A stretch of 64,000 nucleotides of DNA from assembly GCF_023701745.1 (NCBI RefSeq), contig NZ_JAJOZB010000001.1, forward strand, positions 186,001-250,000. The letters are read 5' to 3'. Within the stretch, counting starts at the first letter, position 1; every line of letters begins with the position of its first letter. Shown one piece after another: positions 45,437-54,292 of this stretch. Source of the stretch: Streptomyces sp. RKAG293 (GTDB lineage: Bacteria; Actinomycetota; Actinomycetes; Streptomycetales; Streptomycetaceae). Made by a program: the position numbers and the translations under genes. The notes below the pieces were generated by a model, which saw only the letters and a program-made list of their open reading frames with translations, was not told where the DNA came from and made no database searches.

Positions 45437-46255
45437 TCACGTGGTGAGTTTTGCGAGTTTCTTGTAGCAGGTGAGAGCAGCGGCGAGGCCGAGGAAGGCA
45501 AGGAAGTGGCTGCCCTTTCGCTCGTACCGGACGGTGAGGCGGTGGTAGCCGAAGAGCCACGCGATCGACCGCTCGATCTTCCAACGGTGGCGACCGAGGC
45601 GCTCGCCGGACTCGACGCCGGGCCGGGCGATCCGGGGAACGAGGCGGCGATCGCGGAGCCAACGCAGGTGTTCCGCAGAGTAGTACGCCTTATCGGCCCG
45701 GACCTTCGCCGGTCGCCGTCGGCGGGGGCCACGCCGTGAGCGAACTGCGGGTATCCCGAGAATCAGCGGCTTGAACGCCCGGCTGTCATGGAGGTTCGCG
45801 CCCGACACTGCCACGGATAGCGGCAGGCCCTGGGCTTCGGACAGAACATGCAATTTGCTGCCCTTCTTTCCGCGATCGACGGGATTTGCGCCAGTCAGCG
45901 ATCCACCCAGCTTCGCCCGCACCGACGCGGCATCGACAATCGCGGACGACCAGTCCAACGCGCCCCTGGCACCGAGCTCGTCCAGCACCGCTCGGTGCAG
46001 CCTGCGCCACAACCCCGCTTTGGTCCACCTGGTGAACCGACGGTGCGCGGTGGCCGGTGAGACACCGAACGATTTCGGCAGATACCGCCATGCGCATCCG
46101 CTCGTCAGCACGTACACCACGGCCCCAAATGCCGCCCGCTCATCCGCCGGAGCGGTACCACCTCCCTGCGGACGGGAGGCGAACCTCGGCAACAACGGAG
46201 CCGTCAGCTTCCACAGTTCGTCCGACACCAACCGACGCGACAGGTCAACACCCAC
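45437..46255 (-). CDS. IS5-family transposase, intact
   Basis: 272 aa. N-terminal DUF4096-like region (RRLVSDELWKLTAPLLPRF, ADERAAFGAVVYVLTSGCAW), then DDE domain: DWSSAIVDAASVRAKLGG with the first aspartate, VSGANLHDSRAFKPLI, KVRADKAYYSAEHLR with the second, and HRWKIERSIAWLFGYHRL with the glutamate. GTG 46255 gives the family start; a longer frame from 46327 would add unrelated residues. Confidence 0.92.
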   Translation of the reverse strand: MGVDLSRRLVSDELWKLTAPLLPRFASRPQGGGTAPADERAAFGAVVYVLTSGCAWRYLPKSFGVSPATAHRRFTRWTKAGLWRRLHRAVLDELGARGALDWSSAIVDAASVRAKLGGSLTGANPVDRGKKGSKLHVLSEAQGLPLSVAVSGANLHDSRAFKPLILGIPAVRSRRGPRRRRPAKVRADKAYYSAEHLRWLRDRRLVPRIARPGVESGERLGRHRWKIERSIAWLFGYHRLTVRYERKGSHFLAFLGLAAALTCYKKLAKLTT

Positions 46256-46331
46256 GGCCCAGCAGCATGCCGCATCAGTGAACGACACCGACTGAGTGCT
46301 ACGAGTCGGCCGCTGACGTCCCTTCAATCAA

Positions 46332-46637
46332 TCAGATCGGAGGGAGCCTGCGTTTGCGTGTTCGACGGAAGTCGTCGCCCGTAAGGTGCCAGCGGCACCA
46401 TTTGATCACCGTCGCTCCGATGAGGAACCCCGCCAATCCGCAGACGGTCGCAGCAGTGGACCCGAACATGAACCCGCCCCAAGCAACAGCCATGCCCGCC
46501 GGCTGGAGCCAGACCAGGATCGGCTCCCCTGAACCGCGCAAAACATCCCAGGTCAGACTTCCAATCAGGGCCAGACCGACCAGGAGGCCGACAACGGGTA
46601 CCCCGCTCGGCGTGACAGACAGGGCTAGGACTGGCAT
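46332..46637 (-). CDS. Small membrane protein inside an IS5-type element
   Basis: 101 aa with three hydrophobic segments (VPVVGLLVGLALIGSLTW, AGMAVAWGGFMFGSTAATV, CGLAGFLIGATVIKW) and a basic tail (RRTRKRRLPPI). It lies between the transposase start and the right inverted repeat, on the transposase strand. No family recognised. If the element ends are right, the gene moves with it. Confidence 0.6.
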   Translation of the reverse strand: MPVLALSVTPSGVPVVGLLVGLALIGSLTWDVLRGSGEPILVWLQPAGMAVAWGGFMFGSTAATVCGLAGFLIGATVIKWCRWHLTGDDFRRTRKRRLPPI

Positions 46638-47310
46638 GGATACGACTCCGGAACTCGGGCAACGCAGGGAGCGCCTTGCTCAGCACCTGTGGGCATGGGA
46701 CCCCGATTGTGTCAGAGCCGCCTGTTCCTCGGCAGGCGGGCTGCAGCGATGAGGTCAGCGCTGTCTTCGGTAATCCGGCCACGTGGCCCCCTACGCTCAA
46801 CTATTCAAGGCACACGAGTCATCGGGCTAAGAGGAACGAGTCGTCACACAACCACGTGAGACACCCTCTAAATGCATCACTTACCCAACCGGTACTACGA
46901 ACTGCTGGTGGCCTTCACCGCACCACCCTCCGGCAGCCAGCCCCGTCGCCCGTCCTGCATCTGCTCTGGTCGAAGAAACGGCACAACGGCTCCTACAGGT
47001 CCGGGAACCCGTTGGCCAGGGACAACCGGCAGCGGGAGGCCGGATGCGCGGGGCCGAAGGCCGCACCGCACAGGCCTGGCACGGAGTTGGGTAAAACTCC
47101 CGCGCCCTGCGGTCAACACTGCCTTGACCAGTGCCCGCTAAAAGCGACAGTTACAGATATATCCGGATTGGGCAATATAGGCAGAATTGCAGGATTTTGG
47201 GGGCGTATGGGGGCCAGAGTATGGCTCCTCGGCAGGACGCTGGGACCTGTTCCACACCCGCCCGGCCTGCACCAGGGCCGGGCAGGGCTGTCTGTTGAAG
47301 GGGTCATCTC

Positions 47311-47800
47311 ATGTCTGCTTCTTACGCCACTCGCCGCGCTCTCGCCACGATCCTGGCCGCCGGCGCCCTGGTCAGCGCTGCGGCTTTGCCGGCCGTCGCC
47401 GATGACCACCGCGCAGCGCGCTCCTCGATCGCGGGGCGACGTCCAGTGGGACAGCCGCGGCCACGACCACCGCGCCCTGAACGGCGAATGGGGTCGAAGT
47501 GAAGAACACCAGCCGCCACAGCGTCGACCTGCGCGGCTTCACCCTCACCGACCAGCAGGGCAACCGCTACCGCTTCGCCGGCCTGCGCCTCGACGGCCAT
47601 TCCAGCGTCAAGGTCCACACCGGCCACGGCCGCGACACCCACCACGACGTCTACCAGAACCGCAACCAGCAGATCTGGGACGCACACGACACCGCCACCC
47701 TCCGCGACAACCGGGGCCACGTCATCGACACCGAAACCTGGGGCCGCGGACACCACCACCGCCAACCCCCACCGGCAGCCACAGCCACAAGGTTAGTAAC
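47311..47800 (+). pseudogene. Secreted lamin-tail-domain protein with two frameshifts
   Basis: A clear signal peptide (YATRRALATILAAGALVSAA, cleavage after ALPAVA) leads into a lamin-tail domain readable in three frames: GDVQWDSRGHDHRALNGEW in frame 2, then VDLRGFTLTDQQGNRYRFAG and HTGHGRDTHHDVYQNRN in frame 3. The breaks are near 47425 and at the extra G near 47487. Family members are small secreted proteins of unknown role in Streptomyces. Could be sequencing errors. Confidence 0.75.
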
Positions 47801-47922
47801 CCGGCCCACCACGGGAACGGCGTGCCACGGCAACCCAGCCGCGGCCCGCCACACCCACGACCCCACCACCCGCCGCCCGCGCAAGGCCCGCCAGACTCCC
47901 GACGACTTCCCTATCGACTCGC

Positions 47923-48306
47923 TCAGACCAAGGCCCGCGCGCACGAGTCCGCGGCGGGCTGAGGAACCGGATCGGACGGGGCCCAACCATGGCCGCCCGA
48001 TCCGGCTGACCCTGTGGTGGCCTGAGCCGGGCGGGCGCCGCCTACGGCGCCCGCCCCCCGCGGCAGCGGCAGCATGCCGGGGGGAAGACCGGCATCACGC
48101 TCTGGCCGCAGGCCGAGGTCCGGCACCATGGCCACCAGCTGGGACCACTCACGGTCGTCCTGCCCCGGCAGCATCCGCCCGGCCCGCCGCCACCGCTCAG
48201 CCAGCGCCGCATAAATCGGCGCCTCCTGCGCGAGAAGAACCGATTCGCCACCACCGCCTTGGGCTGATTTACGCCGCCGACCCGTCGGGCTCACAGGATC
48301 CTGCAT
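47923..48306 (-). CDS. Hypothetical protein, 127 aa
   Basis: Starts MQDPVSPTGRRRKSAQ; the central part (APIYAALAERWRRAGRMLPG, WSQLVAMVPDLGLRPERDA) resembles Streptomyces plasmid and accessory-region proteins of unknown function with a helical DNA-binding look. The last third is alanine/glycine-rich and may be beyond the real end. GGGGGTGA precedes ATG 48306. Confidence 0.5.
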   Translation of the reverse strand: MQDPVSPTGRRRKSAQGGGGESVLLAQEAPIYAALAERWRRAGRMLPGQDDREWSQLVAMVPDLGLRPERDAGLPPGMLPLPRGAGAVGGARPAQATTGSAGSGGHGWAPSDPVPQPAADSCARALV

Positions 48307-48409
48307 GACTGTCACCCCCAGGCCAACGACCGCACCCCGCCCTGGCAACTCCCTGCGCCCGTCCCTCACCCGACCGGGGGCCCACAAGGGCACGGCGCTG
48401 ACGCGTGAA

Positions 48410-48622
48410 CTATCGGGGCAAGCCCGCCAGCACAGATCGGTCCGAAAACAGATCGCCATGGAGCCGACTGCGCAGCAGGAGCAGGGCGCCAAGGTCGGCG
48501 ACCTCGGCGAGATCATCGAGCAGAGCCCGCACCCGAGGGGGGTCGTCATACCGGACGGCCTCGACGACCTCGTCGATGATCTCGCGGATAAAGGCGGGCA
48601 CAGACCCGGAATCAGTGCGCAT
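48410..48622 (-). CDS. Hypothetical protein, 70 aa
   Basis: An acidic helical protein: FIREIIDEVVEAVRYDD, RVRALLDDLAEVADLGALLL, HGDLFSDR. It lies 103 bp upstream of the 127-aa gene, same strand. Similar two-gene pairs of small hypothetical proteins are frequent in conjugative regions. No domain recognised. Confidence 0.55.
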   Translation of the reverse strand: MRTDSGSVPAFIREIIDEVVEAVRYDDPPRVRALLDDLAEVADLGALLLLRSRLHGDLFSDRSVLAGLPR

Positions 48623-48829
48623 ATCTAGGGATATCAGACAGTACGGCGGGGACAGAATCCCTTGATGAGGTGCGGCGTTCCCGGCGCCGCGTCACGGCCA
48701 CCCCCGCTTCCCAAGCAAATTCGAGCACATGAGCGAGCCGGCCCGCCGAGATGCCGACCGGCCCGCACCCATGGCCCGCGGCCTGTCAACGACGCATCCG
48801 CCCCTGGACCCCTGGCCGTGCCACTCCTT

Positions 48830-49006
48830 TTACGGGGTGGCGCCCTCGGGGACCGCCAGTTCATGACCGCAGGCGAAGCGCATCACGCGTTCCGCGGGCT
48901 TGAGCACCGCGGCACCGCCGCGAGCGCACTGCGGGCACATCGCGGAAGTCCCCCGGCAGTACGCGGACCGCACCGCTGCCCACTCCGTGTCCGTCAATTC
49001 CCGCAT
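48830..49006 (-). CDS. Small zinc-ribbon-like protein, 58 aa
   Basis: Starts MRELTDTEWAAVRSAYCRGT, then AMCPQCARGG and a third cysteine in RFACGH, which could bind zinc. Start ATG 49006 is the likely one; longer frames add arginine-rich sequence. No function assigned. Confidence 0.5.
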   Translation of the reverse strand: MRELTDTEWAAVRSAYCRGTSAMCPQCARGGAAVLKPAERVMRFACGHELAVPEGATP

Positions 49007-49195
49007 CACCGGCAACCGCCCACTTCCCCGTAAAGGTTCATGCGCGGCAGCGTAGCCACCCGCGCGACTGCGAGCCCAGAGGCCTTGCGCGCGGCTCCCC
49101 CATGTGCCAGCGGTTGTTACCAACTACCTACCGCCGTCACGCGGACCCTTGCCGCGCCGGTCACGCTGTACCCACGCGAGGGGTAGGAACCGGGA

Positions 49196-49591
49196 ATGGC
49201 TGACAATGACGCGGTGGGCGAAGGCGAAGGACCGCCGGAGTTGTGCGACTGGTGCGGCCGGACATGGCGTGACGGCGTCCTGGCCCTGGTACCGGATTCC
49301 TCGGCCGTTCATACCTCTGACCCCGACAAAGACGGAAAGCGCCTGATCGTCGCCTGCTCAGCCGAACACCTGGCGGAACTGCAAGAGGAGTACCGGCAGC
49401 GGCCCTTCGTCAGCGAAGAACTCTGGGCCTGGCAGATCGTCCATGCACTGACCAGCGCAACACCCGGCGCCACCGCCAAGCTGATCGCCCACATGACCGG
49501 ACTGACCATCCCGCAGATCGACCAGGCCATCGCTGGGCGCAACGAACAATTCCTGCACCGCCGTAACCCGCCCAAGGATGAACCGCCATAG
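49196..49591 (+). CDS. Hypothetical protein with CxxC motif, 131 aa
   Basis: ELCDWCGRTWRDGVLALVPD near the N-terminus and a later ACSAEHLAELQEEY suggest a treble-clef zinc finger; the C-terminal half (ATAKLIAHMTGLTIPQIDQA) contains a helix-turn-helix-like segment. A moderate ribosome site lies upstream of ATG 49196. Probably nucleic-acid binding; no family recognised. Confidence 0.65.
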   Translation: MADNDAVGEGEGPPELCDWCGRTWRDGVLALVPDSSAVHTSDPDKDGKRLIVACSAEHLAELQEEYRQRPFVSEELWAWQIVHALTSATPGATAKLIAHMTGLTIPQIDQAIAGRNEQFLHRRNPPKDEPP

Positions 49592-50509
49592 CGCAGCTCA
49601 AACTGGTCAACGCGGATCAGCGCGCCCGGCGTCGCTGCGAGACCCCAGCGGTGTCGGTGAGACTGACTGGCGCCATGCCCGCGGTCACCCACGGCCGATC
49701 ATGCCTGCGGCTTCGCATCTCGATGCCGGGTCCTTGTCGCCGCAGGCGGCCGACTCGCAGTGACGCTCCCTGCAGCGTGCGACAACGACGGCGGCACAGG
49801 CGTCGGGCACCTGCGCCGAACCGACGGCCCGGCACACAGCGGGCGAGAGCACTGAGACGGCGGTGAACGACGATCGCGACGACTTCCGGACCTCGCCCAT
49901 GTCGGCCTGTCCGTCAGCAGCATGGTCCCTCAGCGGGGATCGTCACACCGCAGTTCCGCTCAACGGACCGGCAGATAGCACAGGCCCGGCCGACGACCCC
50001 CGACCTCCGAGGCCGCTGCAAGCCGCCACACCACCCTCGATGCAGCCGCCAGTTGAGCCCCCTGGGACCGTGAGACAGGGGCCGATTCACACCGTCACGG
50101 CCGGGAAGGAACGGCTCGGGCGCTTGCCGAGTTTCGGCCGCCGGGCAATGGCGGTCAGCGCACTTCGGACTTCTCGCCCGCTCCCGGCCGCTCGACGGCG
50201 GCCACGGCGTTCCCGCCGTCCCAGCCTCGCCTGCTGCACGGCCATCATGACGAGTGGCTCTTCCCCGGCCGCCAGCCCGAAGCGCCCATGAACCCGGTCT
50301 GTCTCCCGGTCCGCCAGCGTGAGATCGGCGTCCCTCCGCAGCGCGGCAGGATCTCCGCGATTCGTCGCTGGATGGAGCGAGTTCTTGCAGACGACCTCTC
50401 AGCCCTCCACTCGCTGATCGCCGGCCTGCGACGTACCTTCGACGCCGTCAGCGCAGGTCTCTCCACACCGTGAAGCTCCGACTTCTGATGCCCGAACCAG
50501 TACCGGGAG
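49592..50509. other. Gene-free stretch
   Basis: Almost 1 kb without a supportable gene; candidate frames are proline/arginine-rich and have no ribosome site. A short plus-strand piece near 50350-50470 (RISAIRRWMERVLADDLSAL) is protein-like but has no clear start. Confidence 0.45.
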
Positions 50510-51628
50510 TCAGGCCGCGACGAGCTCCTGCTCACGGTCCGGCGTCGTGACCTTGGGCTTCCTGTTCGGCAGCGAGAGCCGCAAGACCTTGTGCCACGCG
50601 GAGTACACCTGCTTGGGTAGCGGCCCGGTGACGTACTTCAGCTCGTACTTCTCGAACAACGCGCGCACCTTCACCGCGACCTCGGCGTACCGGTTGCTCG
50701 GCAGGTCCGGGAACAGGTGGTGCTCGATCTGGTGCGACAGGTTGCCGGTCATGAAGTGCATGGCCTTGCTGCCGCTGATGTTCGCCGAGCCCATCATCTG
50801 GCGCAGGTACCACTGGCCGCGCGTCTCGCCCTTGATCGACCGGCGCTCGAAGACCTGCACGCCCTCGGGGAAGTGCCCGCACATGATCACCGAGTGGGAC
50901 CAGATGTTGCGGACCAGGTTCGCGGTGAACGTGGCGGCGAGCGTGGTGAGGAACGACGGGCCCGAAAGGAGCGGGTGGATCACGTAGTCCTTGAGCACCT
51001 GCTTGCGGATCTTGCGGCCCACGGCCCTGGCTCGCGCGCGGAACTCCGGGTCCTTGCGGCGGCGCTTGTCCAGGTTCTTGCCGAGTTCCAGGTCGTAGGC
51101 GGCGATGCCGTACTCGAAGAAGCAGGCGTTGATGAAGTTCCACAGCGGCTGGCCGAGGTGGAACGGGTGCCACCTCTGGTCCTCGTCGACGCGCATGATG
51201 CCGTAGCCGAGGTCGTTGTCCTTGCCGATCACGTTGGTGTACGTGTGGTGCAGCTCGTTGTGCGAGTGCTTCCACTGCTCGGCCGGCGAGACGTGATCCC
51301 AGTCCCAAGTGGTGGAGTGGATCTTCGGATCCCGCATCCAGTCCCACTGGCCGTGCAGGATGTTGTGGCCGATCTCCATGTTGTCCATGATCTTCGCCAC
51401 GGACAGGCCGGCGGTGCCGATCAGCCACGCGGGCGGGAAGATCGAGAACAGCAGGATGCCCCTGCTGACCAGTTCGAGTTTGCGCTGCGCCGAGATGACC
51501 TTGCGGATGTAGGCGGCGTCCTTCTCGCCGCGGCTGGAGATCACCTCGTCGCGGATCGCGTCCAGCTCGCGGCCGAGCTCCTCGATCTGCTCCGCGGTCA
51601 GGTGGGCGGTGGGGTCGATGGCGGTCAA
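50510..51628 (-). CDS. Membrane fatty-acid (acyl-CoA) desaturase
   Basis: 372 aa. Three histidine boxes: MEIGHNILHGQWDW, then HSHNELHHTYTNV, and NLSHQIEHHLFPDLP, the di-iron sites of membrane desaturases such as mycobacterial DesA3. Membrane segments flank the first box (GILLFSIFPPAWLIGTAGL) and follow at the middle. Start is TTG 51628 with AGGAG 4 bases upstream. It overlaps the control of the ferredoxin-reductase gene that ends 7 bases upstream; the two form a two-gene operon supplying electrons to the desaturase. Confidence 0.93.
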   Translation of the reverse strand: MTAIDPTAHLTAEQIEELGRELDAIRDEVISSRGEKDAAYIRKVISAQRKLELVSRGILLFSIFPPAWLIGTAGLSVAKIMDNMEIGHNILHGQWDWMRDPKIHSTTWDWDHVSPAEQWKHSHNELHHTYTNVIGKDNDLGYGIMRVDEDQRWHPFHLGQPLWNFINACFFEYGIAAYDLELGKNLDKRRRKDPEFRARARAVGRKIRKQVLKDYVIHPLLSGPSFLTTLAATFTANLVRNIWSHSVIMCGHFPEGVQVFERRSIKGETRGQWYLRQMMGSANISGSKAMHFMTGNLSHQIEHHLFPDLPSNRYAEVAVKVRALFEKYELKYVTGPLPKQVYSAWHKVLRLSLPNRKPKVTTPDREQELVAA

Positions 51629-51635
51629 GGCGCTC

Positions 51636-52691
51636 CTACCGTTCGATGTCGCAGGGGCCCGCCGCGGCGGACACGCAGGTCTGGATGAGGACGCCCGGCT
51701 CGGCTTCGGTGATCTCGCCGGTGCGCAGGTCGCGGACGGCGCCCGCCGTGAGCGGCGTGACGCAGCCGAAGCAGATGCCCATGCGGCACCCGGACGGCAT
51801 GAGCACGCCGGCCTCCTCGCCGACGTCCAGCAACGGCGTGGCGCCGTCCGCGTCGACGGTCTTGCCGGTGGTGCCGAAGGTGACCTTGCCACCGTCGCCG
51901 GCGACGACGATGCTGGGGCGGAAGCGTTCGGTGTGCAGGCGCTCTGGGACGCCGTGCTCGGTCCAGTGCTCTTCGGCGGCGTCGAGCAGCCCCGCGGGCC
52001 CGCAAGCCCAGGTCTCGCGCTCGGCCCAGTCCGGCACGAGTTCGTTGATACGGGCGATGTCGAGCATGCCGTCCGTGTCGGTGTGCAGCTCGGTGAGCCG
52101 CAGCTTCTTGTCCACGACCAGGTCGTGCAGGTCCTTGCGGAAGATCACGTCGTGCGGCTGTGGTGCGGAGTGGACCATGACGACGTCGTCGAACTCGATG
52201 TCGCGCAGCATGCCCATCACCGGCGTGATGCCGCTGCCGGCCGTCAGGTAGAGCACCTTGGCGGGCTTGGCCTCCGGCAGCACGAAGTCACCGGTCGCCT
52301 GGTCGAGCTGGATCAGCGTGCCCGGTTTCGCCCTGCGGACCAGATGATTGCTGACCTTGCCGTCCGGGATCGCCTTCACGGTGATCGTGATCCGGCCGTC
52401 CCGGCGGTCTGTCGGCGAGGTTACCGAGTAGGCACGCCACAGGCGCACCCCGTCGACGTCGACCCCGATCCGCACGTACTGACCGGCTGTGTGGCCGCGC
52501 CAGCCTCTTCCCGGCCTGATCACGATGGTCGCGGCGTCACCGGTCTCGGGGTGCACGTCCTCGATGCGCCCCCGCAGGTCGGCACCCGCACGCAGCGGGC
52601 TGACCAGGTCGAGGTAGTCCGACGGCAGAAGTGGCGTCGTGAGCATCTCCAGCAGTTTCCACGCCCTACTGCGGAGGGCTGCACTCGTCAT
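51636..52691 (-). CDS. Ferredoxin reductase with fused 2Fe-2S ferredoxin domain
   Basis: 351 aa. Order: FAD-binding barrel (RLWRAYSVTSP, with VKAIPDGKVSNHLV), NADP-binding (LTAGSGITPVMGML, TWACGPAGLLDA), then a plant-type ferredoxin with its iron-sulfur cysteines (PSGCRMGICFGCVTPL and later QTCVSA). This is the Rv3230c-type partner that reduces DesA3-type desaturases. The stop is 7 bases before the desaturase start. Confidence 0.93.
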   Translation of the reverse strand: MTSAALRSRAWKLLEMLTTPLLPSDYLDLVSPLRAGADLRGRIEDVHPETGDAATIVIRPGRGWRGHTAGQYVRIGVDVDGVRLWRAYSVTSPTDRRDGRITITVKAIPDGKVSNHLVRRAKPGTLIQLDQATGDFVLPEAKPAKVLYLTAGSGITPVMGMLRDIEFDDVVMVHSAPQPHDVIFRKDLHDLVVDKKLRLTELHTDTDGMLDIARINELVPDWAERETWACGPAGLLDAAEEHWTEHGVPERLHTERFRPSIVVAGDGGKVTFGTTGKTVDADGATPLLDVGEEAGVLMPSGCRMGICFGCVTPLTAGAVRDLRTGEITEAEPGVLIQTCVSAAAGPCDIER

Positions 52692-52707
52692 GACCCCAGC
52701 TTCCTGC

Positions 52708-52719
52708 ACCCCTAGGGGT
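52708..52719. promoter_or_regulatory. 12-bp perfect palindrome between reductase and PucR genes
   Basis: acccctaggggt in the 87-bp gap between divergent genes. Likely operator for the PucR regulator, or overlapping the reductase promoter. Confidence 0.55.
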
Positions 52720-52778
52720 AAAGTCCTGTCCGTAGGATGTGAATCTGGTCAGCCGAATTGTTCGCGGGGAACAAACGT

Positions 52779-53918
52779 ATGAGTCACGCAATCCGGAGGG
52801 CCAGCGAACTGGTCCTGGACGAGACGACGGTCAACGCGCTTCGGGCCGCGCTGAGGACCACCGCCGACGAGGTCGTCCAGGCAATCATCGACGAGGTCCC
52901 TCCCTACGCCAACGCCCTTTCGGGCCGCATGGGCTCCACCATCCGCCGAGCCGTCCGCACCGCCCTGGGCCTCTACCTGGACCTCGCGAGCGGGAACGCC
53001 ACGGGCGGCGACGCCAGCGACGCAGCCTACGAACTGGGCCGCGGCGAGGTCCGCGACGGCCGTTCGATGGACGCCCTGCTCAGCGCCTACCGGGTCGGCG
53101 CCCGCGTGGCCTGGCGAGGCCTGGCCGCAGGTGCCGTGCCCGCAGGTCTGCCCGCCGCCGAGGTCGCCAAGTTCGCCGAGCTGACCTTCGCCTACATCGA
53201 CGAGCTCTCCGCCGCGAGCGCCGCGGGCCACGCCGACGAACTGGCCGCCCGGGGCCGCGCCCACGAGCGCCACCTGGAACAACTGGCCCGCGACCTCCTC
53301 GCCGGCGCGAGCCCGGACGCGCTCCTTGCTGCTGCCGGGCGGGCCGGGTGGCAGCCGCCGGTTTCACTGACCGCAGTCCTGCTGCCCGCCGCCCAAGCCC
53401 GGCCCGCCTACCGCGCGCTCGACCCGGGCACCCTCGTCCTCGACGATCTGCCGGACGCCTCCGGCGTGCTGCTCGTCCCCGATGCCGACCGAGCACATCT
53501 CCTGAGGCAGCTGCCCGACCGCACCGTCGTGGTCGGCCCGGCCCGGCCATGGACGCGTGCGTCCGCCTCGTACGCACGAGCCGTACGCGCGCGCTCCCTC
53601 TCCTCCGACATCCGCGACACCGAGGACCACCTGCCCGAGCTGGTACTGAGCGCCGACGCGGACGCGTTCGCAGACCTGCGTGCCCGAGCCCTCGCACCGT
53701 TGCTGACCTTGCCTGCCGCGACCGCGCGACGCCTCGAGGAGACGTTGCGGGAGTGGCTGCTGCACCAGGGCAGGCGGGACGAGGTGGCGGCGGCGCTGTT
53801 CGTCCATCCCCAGACCGTCCGGTACCGGATGTCACAGGTGCGGGAGCTGTTTCCCGACCTCGGGTCCCCGCACCGGGTCCTCGAACTGACGCTGGCGGTC
53901 GGTCTCCGGGTGGGCTGA
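52779..53918 (+). CDS. PucR-family regulator
   Basis: 379 aa. A GGDEF-like/CdaR central region and the C-terminal PucR helix-turn-helix (RLEETLREWLLHQGRRDEVA, FVHPQTVRYRMSQVRELF) are clear. The N-terminus is helical (LRAALRTTADEVVQAIIDEV). Divergent from the ferredoxin-reductase/desaturase operon, as in other actinomycetes, so probably its regulator. ATG 52779. Confidence 0.92.
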   Translation: MSHAIRRASELVLDETTVNALRAALRTTADEVVQAIIDEVPPYANALSGRMGSTIRRAVRTALGLYLDLASGNATGGDASDAAYELGRGEVRDGRSMDALLSAYRVGARVAWRGLAAGAVPAGLPAAEVAKFAELTFAYIDELSAASAAGHADELAARGRAHERHLEQLARDLLAGASPDALLAAAGRAGWQPPVSLTAVLLPAAQARPAYRALDPGTLVLDDLPDASGVLLVPDADRAHLLRQLPDRTVVVGPARPWTRASASYARAVRARSLSSDIRDTEDHLPELVLSADADAFADLRARALAPLLTLPAATARRLEETLREWLLHQGRRDEVAAALFVHPQTVRYRMSQVRELFPDLGSPHRVLELTLAVGLRVG

Positions 53919-54292
53919 CGGGCTCTTCGACCGTCCACGACCGCGTCCTCGAACGGTCCAGGAATCGTGCCTCGCCCTGGTGCGATCAGCCGGCTCATGC
54001 GGCCCGGGGAAGAGCCGTATGAGCCTGCTGGGACTGGGGGTTGATGAGGACCAGGCGCGTTCGATGGCTGCTCGCACCGGTAACGCAATCCCGAACCCGC
54101 CCGCCGCTCGAACCGGCCTCAGCCGCCCGCCGCTGTCGTCATCTGCGCCGAAAATAGCCCGTCGATTCGCCCTGACCTGGAACAGCTTCGCGCCGTCGCT
54201 ACGGAACGGCACAGAAGAGGTCCGGTGCCTGCAGTCCCCGGGACCGTGGCCGGCACGGTGAGCACCTTGGCGGCCGGCGGGGCCCGTCGCCC
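53919..54292. other. Gene-free stretch
   Basis: No supportable gene between the PucR stop and the next start. Confidence 0.5.

Larger units (their letters stand above)
45428..46868 (-). mobile_element. IS5-type element carrying a passenger membrane gene
   Basis: Inverted ends gaggatgtctcacgtggt (45428-45445) and accacgtgagacaccctc (46851-46868), 17 of 18 matching. TAA lies directly outside both ends, a likely target duplication. The element is 1441 bp: a transposase (45437-46255) and, upstream of it on the same strand, a small membrane-protein gene (46332-46637), plus about 210 bp without a gene. Confidence 0.78.

Noticed and set aside
46676..47962. Plus-strand 428-codon frame
   Set aside because: Runs across the IS end and the LTD relic; only a short segment is protein-like, as one frame of the relic.
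49863..50291. Possible 142-codon gene
   Set aside because: Proline/serine/arginine-rich, no ribosome site, no recognisable domain.
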